Shown: positions 59,211 through 64,000 of the stretch, in pieces
Numbering within the stretch: the stretch's first letter is position 1
Layout of the letters: each line of letters opens with the position of its first letter
NCBI GenBank assembly: GCA_016722065.1
Contig: JADKGX010000001.1
Coordinates: 2,232,001-2,296,000 of the forward strand
From: Planctomycetota bacterium
GTDB lineage: Bacteria > Planctomycetota > UBA8742 > UBA2392
Length of the DNA stretch: 64,000 nt
Reading direction: 5' to 3'
The notes under the pieces: generated by a model
The model's database searches: none
What the model saw: only the letters and a program-made list of their open reading frames with translations
Told to the model about the DNA's origin: nothing
Position numbers and translations under genes: made by a program

Positions 59211-61295
59211 CTAGTCCGAGGGCTCGGCGTCGACAATCCGTCCGAAGTCACGCGCCGCCAGGGCGTCCTGGTAGTGCCTGTAGTAGGCCTTCTCATGAAT
59301 GCTGACGACCAGGATGTTCAGCCGCCGCACGGCGTTGGCACGGCTTATCTGTTCCAGTATCCCCAGGCTGGTGGGTTCGCCATCACTCAGCAGCACAATC
59401 GTATCCGCCTGACCTTTCTCGATCGTGGCCAGCAGCGCGGCTTGAATGTCCGTGCCGCCCTGGGGCGATGTGGAAAGCATCCAGTTCACGGCCTTGCGGC
59501 GGTTTTCGGTGTTGTTGACGGTGCGGCCGGGGGCGAAATCCAGCGGGTCGGTGTTGAACAGGTGAATGCCAAAGCGCGCAGTCTGGCTCATGCCGTCCAG
59601 GGCCGCGGAAAGCTCGCAGGCCGCCACATGAAAGCGCGGCAGGAACCCGTCGCGCGTGCTGGCTTTGACCTCGGGCCGGCGCTGGATCACGTCGGACTTG
59701 CGGGTGCCGAAATCCGGGCGCAACGGCTCGCGACGCACGGGGCTGATCATGCTGACGCTGCGGTCCAGGCAGAACTCGACGTTGGTTGATTCCACTTCCA
59801 GGCCGTAAAAAGTCGCCGCTGTGCGTGACTTCATGCGCGCATAGGGCACGCCCCGCAGGCTTTGCCGCTTGCGTGGGGCGGGTTCGAACTCGGGGTTGGT
59901 TTCCAGCAGTTTCTGCCATTTTTCCAGGTCGTCGCCGTGGTCTTGACCTGTCAAATCAACCAGCAGTGCGATGGCTTCCGCAAACAGGCGGCCTTCGCCC
60001 TGGGTTTTGGCCAACTCCAGCACGGCGCCGGCGGCGCTTTTTGGCCGGGTGCACAGCAGGTACTCCAGTGCGGCAGATGCGACAAACCAGGTTTCGTCAC
60101 GCAGCAACTCAATGGCCCTGGCTGCGTGATCTGCCAAGCCAGCGCGGCCAGCAGCAAGCAGCGAACATGCACGACGAAGCGGCTGGTCGGATTTCAGCCA
60201 GCTTGCGATTGTTACCTTGAAGGCCGTCGGGGCCGCAGCCGTGACCGCGCAGGTCAACACGGCGTGCATGGCCACGTTGGGATCGGCATGGGTCAGCAAT
60301 GGCGCCAGGGCCGCGCCGGCCTGCTTGAGTTCATCGCCCTGCAGTGCCGTGGGCAGGCGCTGCAACAGGCGCAGGCCGTTGATAACGGTTTCGGGTTTGT
60401 CGCTGTCCAGCCAGTTGGCGGCGTCGGAGAACTTCAGCTGTGCGCGGCAGACGCTGACGCGCCACCAGCCGGTTTCGATGTCGAGCGATTTATCGAGCCT
60501 GGGCCAGGCCTCCAAAATCGCGTCGTGCGATGTCTGCTTGCGTACGCGTGCCAGCAGGCTGCCAAAAAAGTGGGGGCGCTGGCCCGGCGCCAGGTTGGGC
60601 TTCTTTTGTGCCAGTGCCAGCACCGGTCGCAGCGCGTCGGTTTCAAGGTCTGTGCCCACAGCGGCGTGGGCTGCGGCTGCGGCGTCTTCCAGGTTGCCAA
60701 GCCCGGCCAGTAAGCCGGTTGCGCGCGCGTCGCCGGCGGCCAGAAGGCGCGTCACGGCCGCAAGTTTCGCTGCGGCAGATTTGCTGGCCGCGGCCGTTGC
60801 TTCAATGGCTGCCCAGCTTTCCTTGGTGCCTATGTCGGCAAGGGCCTGTGTTGCGGCAGGGGCGCAGGCGTCGTCCAGCAGGGCCAGTTTCTTGAGGTCC
60901 GACAGCGGGGATGTTTCGCCATAACCACCCAGCCAACGCGCGATGGCCGCTTTGCGTTCAGGTGTCTTGGCGCGGGTCAGCAGCTTCAACAGGTCTTTGG
61001 CGTCATCGGCTTCGTTGTGCCGCACCAGCGCATGGGCGGCGCAGCTTGCGGTGTCGTCGTCTGTGTCTTCCTCGACAACCTCCAGAAGAAACTTGGCCAC
61101 GGAGGCCTCTGGCAACCTTGACAGCTCTGTCAGCCGCGGCAGTTTTTCGGCCTTGGTTAGTTTCTTCCATTCCTTCTTGATGTCTCGGCAGCGGGCCTTG
61201 GCGTCTTTGGCTGCGTCGCCTTCCAGTTTGTCGGCCTGCAGCGTGGCCCCGGCCAGAAGCAGCAGCATAAACGGAATCACGACAAGGCGTTGCAA
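59211..61295 (-). CDS. Exported HEAT-repeat protein with C-terminal von Willebrand factor A domain
   Basis: A 694-residue protein probably starting at TTG 61295, preceded by AGGAGA. Signal peptide MQRLVVIPFMLLLLAGATLQA. Residues 55-440 are alanine/leucine-rich helical repeats of HEAT type (ASCAAHALVRHNEADDAKDLLKLL, ACAPAATQALADIG). The VWA domain (about residues 500-690) has the metal-ion site DRSVS in VEFCLDRSVSM, Thr in QGGTDIQAAL, and Asp in LLSDGEPTS. Its metal-dependent binding site seems complete. Likely a periplasmic or surface adhesion scaffold. It is divergent from the DUF1549 gene. Confidence 0.83.
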   Translation of the reverse strand: MQRLVVIPFMLLLLAGATLQADKLEGDAAKDAKARCRDIKKEWKKLTKAEKLPRLTELSRLPEASVAKFLLEVVEEDTDDDTASCAAHALVRHNEADDAKDLLKLLTRAKTPERKAAIARWLGGYGETSPLSDLKKLALLDDACAPAATQALADIGTKESWAAIEATAAASKSAAAKLAAVTRLLAAGDARATGLLAGLGNLEDAAAAAHAAVGTDLETDALRPVLALAQKKPNLAPGQRPHFFGSLLARVRKQTSHDAILEAWPRLDKSLDIETGWWRVSVCRAQLKFSDAANWLDSDKPETVINGLRLLQRLPTALQGDELKQAGAALAPLLTHADPNVAMHAVLTCAVTAAAPTAFKVTIASWLKSDQPLRRACSLLAAGRAGLADHAARAIELLRDETWFVASAALEYLLCTRPKSAAGAVLELAKTQGEGRLFAEAIALLVDLTGQDHGDDLEKWQKLLETNPEFEPAPRKRQSLRGVPYARMKSRTAATFYGLEVESTNVEFCLDRSVSMISPVRREPLRPDFGTRKSDVIQRRPEVKASTRDGFLPRFHVAACELSAALDGMSQTARFGIHLFNTDPLDFAPGRTVNNTENRRKAVNWMLSTSPQGGTDIQAALLATIEKGQADTIVLLSDGEPTSLGILEQISRANAVRRLNILVVSIHEKAYYRHYQDALAARDFGRIVDAEPSD

Positions 61296-61462
61296 GTTGA
61301 CTCTCCTGGGTCATGCATAAGTGTGGCCACGCACCTGACTCTTACCGCAAGAAAGCTGCGCTTGCGAATTGCTTCAAATCTAAAGGATTAGCACTTTCCG
61401 GGCTTTGCAGGCGTTCTCTACAATATCTTTGATACCCCCGGATGGCCTGAAAGGTTGGGCCC

Positions 61463-63157
61463 ATGCAACCAAAACTCCTTTCCTTGGTGTTTGCCTGTGG
61501 CGCGGTTGCGCTGGGTGCACTTTCGTTGTCCATGGCCCCGGCAACGGCCCAGGAAAAAGACACCGAGGCCAAGCCCGAAAAGCCTGCGTTAGGACAGGAC
61601 TGGCGCGCCCTGCGCGACGGCCTGGACGACGTGTTTTCGACGTTGCAGAAGGAAAACAACCTCAAGCCCAGCGCCCTGTGCGACGACGAAACATTTCTGC
61701 GCCGCGCCTTTCTGGACCTGTGCGGCGTGCCGCCAACGCCCGCAGACGTAGCCGCTTTTGCCCCGGGCAAGAAGGACGCCAAGGGACGCAAGGGGCAGGA
61801 AAAACGCGAGGCCCTGGTGGATCAACTGCTGGCCAGCGCCGAGTACGCCGAAAATTTTGCCACCTATTGGCGTGTCCAATGCGTGGGCCGCGACAAAGGC
61901 GACGAGTTGAACGGCTATCTGCAGGATTACTTCCGCACCTGCTTCCTGGAGAACCGCGGCTGGGACAAGGTTGTACAGGGCCTGATTGCATCCAGCGGCA
62001 AAACGCCCGAAACCCCCGAAGTTGCCTTTCTGTTTGCCTTTGACAACGTGCGCGCAGATATTTCCGGCACGACATCGCGACTGTTTCTGGGCAAGCAGAT
62101 CCAGTGCGCCCAGTGCCATGATCATCCTTACGAACAATGGAAAACCGACGACTTTGAGGCCATGCAGGGCTTCTTTGCCCTGACCAGCACCGGCAGCAAG
62201 GGCGAGGGCAAGGACCGCTACTGGTTCACCGAAGAAAAGCCGGTGCCCGAAAACAACCATGAGTTGTCTTCGCGCATTCGCCTCAAGGGCCGCTACTTCC
62301 TGCCCAAGTATCTTGGCGGCGATACCTACAAGTACGACAACACCCGCAGTCTGCGGCAGTCGCTGGCAGACTGGATGACCAGCCCGGAAAACAAGTGGTT
62401 TCGCGAAATGTCGGTGAACCGTTACTTCGCCTACCTGCTGGGTATGGGCTTTGTGATGCCGATGGACGACTTCAACAGCTTCAACGAGCCTTCCGTGCCC
62501 GTAGTGCTGGAAATGATGGGCAAGGATTTCGCGGCCAGCGGCTTTGACCTGCGCTACCTGCTGCGTGCGATCTGCACCAGCAAGCTGTATCAACGCAGCG
62601 CGCAGCCGACGCGGTTCAACAAGCAGGACCGCATGTACTACAGCCGCTTCTTTGTGCGCAAACTTTCGCCCGAGCAACTGTTTCGCAGTGTGCTGCGCGT
62701 GACGGGCATTGAAACCTTGAACCCGTATCAGTTCGTGCGTGACGTGCCCGTCGAGAAACTCAGCGAAGACGAAAAACGCAACAAGATGATCCGCGACCGC
62801 GTCATGGGCTACAAGAACAACCTGGCCCAGTACTTTCGCAATGCCTACGGCACTGACGAGCCCGAAAAGGCGTTTGATGATTACTCGGGCAGCGTGTTGC
62901 AGGCCCTGCTGCTGATGAACTTTCCGGTGCTGGGCGATGGCAACCTGAAGACCACACTGGCAGAAATCCTGGCATCGACCAAAGACGGCCGGCAGCGCAT
63001 CGACAAGATCTATGAAACGGTTCTGGGCCGCACGCCGACCCAGCGCGAATGGGCCATCATGCGCCAGGTCATGACGGACTGGCCGGCCAACGACACGATT
63101 TATGAAGACCTGTTCATTGCGTTGCTGAACACCACGGAGTTCGCCACGGTAGGGTAG
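61463..63157 (+). CDS. DUF1549/DUF1553 planctomycete protein
   Basis: A 564-residue exported protein from ATG 61463 (MQPKLLSLVFACGAVALGALSLSMAPATAQ). Residues 45-235 match DUF1549 (DETFLRRAFLDLCGVPPTPADVAAF, LFLGKQIQCAQCHDHPYEQW); the CAQCH is a possible c-type heme site. Residues 280-560 match DUF1553 (LADWMTSPENKWFREMSVNRYFAYLLGMGFVMPMDDFNSFNEPS; ICTSKLYQRSAQP; AALLLMNFP-type helix). This domain pair is largely confined to Planctomycetes and relatives and is normally followed by a DUF1501 gene, as here 129 bases downstream. The two are thought to work together outside the cytoplasm, possibly on sulfated or complex glycans; function not established. Confidence 0.93.
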   Translation: MQPKLLSLVFACGAVALGALSLSMAPATAQEKDTEAKPEKPALGQDWRALRDGLDDVFSTLQKENNLKPSALCDDETFLRRAFLDLCGVPPTPADVAAFAPGKKDAKGRKGQEKREALVDQLLASAEYAENFATYWRVQCVGRDKGDELNGYLQDYFRTCFLENRGWDKVVQGLIASSGKTPETPEVAFLFAFDNVRADISGTTSRLFLGKQIQCAQCHDHPYEQWKTDDFEAMQGFFALTSTGSKGEGKDRYWFTEEKPVPENNHELSSRIRLKGRYFLPKYLGGDTYKYDNTRSLRQSLADWMTSPENKWFREMSVNRYFAYLLGMGFVMPMDDFNSFNEPSVPVVLEMMGKDFAASGFDLRYLLRAICTSKLYQRSAQPTRFNKQDRMYYSRFFVRKLSPEQLFRSVLRVTGIETLNPYQFVRDVPVEKLSEDEKRNKMIRDRVMGYKNNLAQYFRNAYGTDEPEKAFDDYSGSVLQALLLMNFPVLGDGNLKTTLAEILASTKDGRQRIDKIYETVLGRTPTQREWAIMRQVMTDWPANDTIYEDLFIALLNTTEFATVG

Positions 63158-63286
63158 GCTGTGGCAGCGCAGCATTTCCGTGGGTTGCCGCGCCAAAAAA
63201 AACACCGCAACCGGCACAAGCCGGCAGGGTTAACTGAAAACGCAGCAGGTCATCCCGCAACAACAGACCACACAACGGAGCCCGCA

Positions 63287-64000
63287 ATGTCCTTCCCATT
63301 CAGCGTCACGCGTCGTGACTTCTTGCGCACCAGCGCGACAGTTGGCGGTGTGATTGTCGCCAGCAACTTCATTACGCCGTCGCTGCGCGCGCAGGAAACT
63401 GCGGCCAAAAGCAAGATCAAGTCCGTGATCTTGATGTTCATGGAGGGCGGCCCCAGCCAGCTGGAAACCTTTGACTGCAAACCCGGCAAGAAGACCGCCG
63501 CGCCCTATAAAGTGCTGGAAACTGATGTTCCCGGCTTCACGCCCTGCGAGCATCTGCCCAACATTGCCAAAAGCGCAAAGGACCTGTTGCTGATCAAGAG
63601 CATGTCCTCGCGCGAAGGCAACCACAGCCGTGCCAGCTACTTGATGCGCACGGGCTACATTCCTAACCCGACCCTGAAGCACCCCAGCCTGGGCAGCATC
63701 ATCGCCCACGAAATGGGTAAGCCCGACACGGAACTTCCCAACTTTGTGAAGTTGCGCGGCTCGCCGTTTTCGGCGGGGTACCTGGGCGTGGACTACAACC
63801 CGTTTGTCATCAACAAGCCCGGCGCCAAGATCGAAAACCTGGACTACGCAAAGGGCGTGGACAAAGAACGCATGGACCGGCGCATGAAGCTGGTCAAGGA
63901 AATGGAAAAGGACTTCGCCAAGGACCACGGCGACGAAGCCACCGAAGCCCACAAGGCCATGTACGAAAAAGCGCGCCGCTTGATGGACAGCCCGCTGCGC
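63287..64000 (+). CDS. DUF1501 protein, C-terminus beyond the window
   Basis: The frame starts at ATG 63287 (GGAG upstream) and stays open to the right edge, giving 238 residues. MSFPFSVTRRDFLRTSATVGGVIVASNF carries a twin-arginine signal (RRDFLR), so it is exported folded through Tat. The mature part matches DUF1501: KSVILMFMEGGPSQLETFDCKPG, ETDVPGFTPCEHLPNIAKSAKDLLLIKSMSSREGNHSRASYLMRTGYIPNP. The family is an alkaline-phosphatase/sulfatase-like fold. It is the usual partner of the upstream DUF1549/DUF1553 gene. Confidence 0.92.
   Translation, partial: MSFPFSVTRRDFLRTSATVGGVIVASNFITPSLRAQETAAKSKIKSVILMFMEGGPSQLETFDCKPGKKTAAPYKVLETDVPGFTPCEHLPNIAKSAKDLLLIKSMSSREGNHSRASYLMRTGYIPNPTLKHPSLGSIIAHEMGKPDTELPNFVKLRGSPFSAGYLGVDYNPFVINKPGAKIENLDYAKGVDKERMDRRMKLVKEMEKDFAKDHGDEATEAHKAMYEKARRLMDSPLR

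Noticed and set aside
61589..63217. A 542-codon minus-strand frame opposite the DUF1549 gene
   Set aside because: Antisense of a well-supported gene; no motifs.

Overview
The window looks like part of a planctomycete chromosome, or that of a close relative in the PVC group. It has high GC content. It ends in a DUF1549/DUF1553 gene followed by a Tat-exported DUF1501 gene, a pair typical of Planctomycetes. It also holds a Ser/Thr kinase, an FHA-protease fusion, an RHS-type element and many secreted proteins with no clear family. LpxD, an OmpH-like chaperone and a LolA-like protein point to a lipopolysaccharide-bearing outer membrane. No rRNA, CRISPR array or complete insertion sequence was seen.

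Layout. 1-1.7 kb: lpxD (runs off the left edge) and an OmpH/Skp-like chaperone, then tRNA-Gln(CTG) and mogA. 2.5-8.0 kb: a minus-strand operon gpmI-pgi-trkH-trkA joined by 1-4 base overlaps, mixing glycolysis and potassium uptake. Next come tRNA-Ala(GGC) with an attached palindrome, then 8.3-12.8 kb: a receiver/thioredoxin-reductase fusion, a CRP-type histidine kinase, a GNAT acetyltransferase and uppS. 12.8-15.4 kb: a lower-GC accessory island. On the minus strand it carries the C-terminal tip of an RHS protein, a toxin-like domain and a lipoprotein that may be its immunity factor, then a frameshifted remnant and a second lipoprotein. The RHS tip and toxin form one reading frame broken by exactly two TAG codons. 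15.4-31.3 kb: a class III cyclase, an SH3-domain protein, an aminotransferase, a KamA-type radical SAM enzyme, tandem paralogous unknown genes, an SPFH/zinc-ribbon protein, a cobalamin-binding protein, a DMT transporter, a receiver protein, uvrB and secreted unknowns. Several palindromic elements lie between these genes.

31.4-47.9 kb: a c'-like cytochrome; a signalling cassette (small acidic protein, Ser/Thr kinase, FHA/coiled-coil/trypsin-like protease); an ECF sigma factor with PilT-like and GspE/PilB-like ATPases; a glycosyltransferase; two large envelope proteins; an ATP-pyrophosphatase; and a secreted protein translationally linked to a fused ABC ATPase/MlaE-like permease. 48-64 kb: a GYF-like small protein, DUF4261, DUF1579 and LolA-like proteins, a 1057-residue exported protein, panB, an Lnt-like protein lacking recognisable catalytic residues, a rhodanese-like lipoprotein without the catalytic cysteine, DUF3224, a B12-type radical SAM enzyme, a HEAT/VWA protein and the DUF1549/DUF1501 pair.

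The strongest candidate for something undescribed is the island at 12.9-15.4 kb, a possible polymorphic-toxin cassette with a caspase-like (clan CD) motif pair and two in-frame amber codons. Next are the receiver/reductase plus CRP-kinase module and the kinase/FHA-protease cassette.
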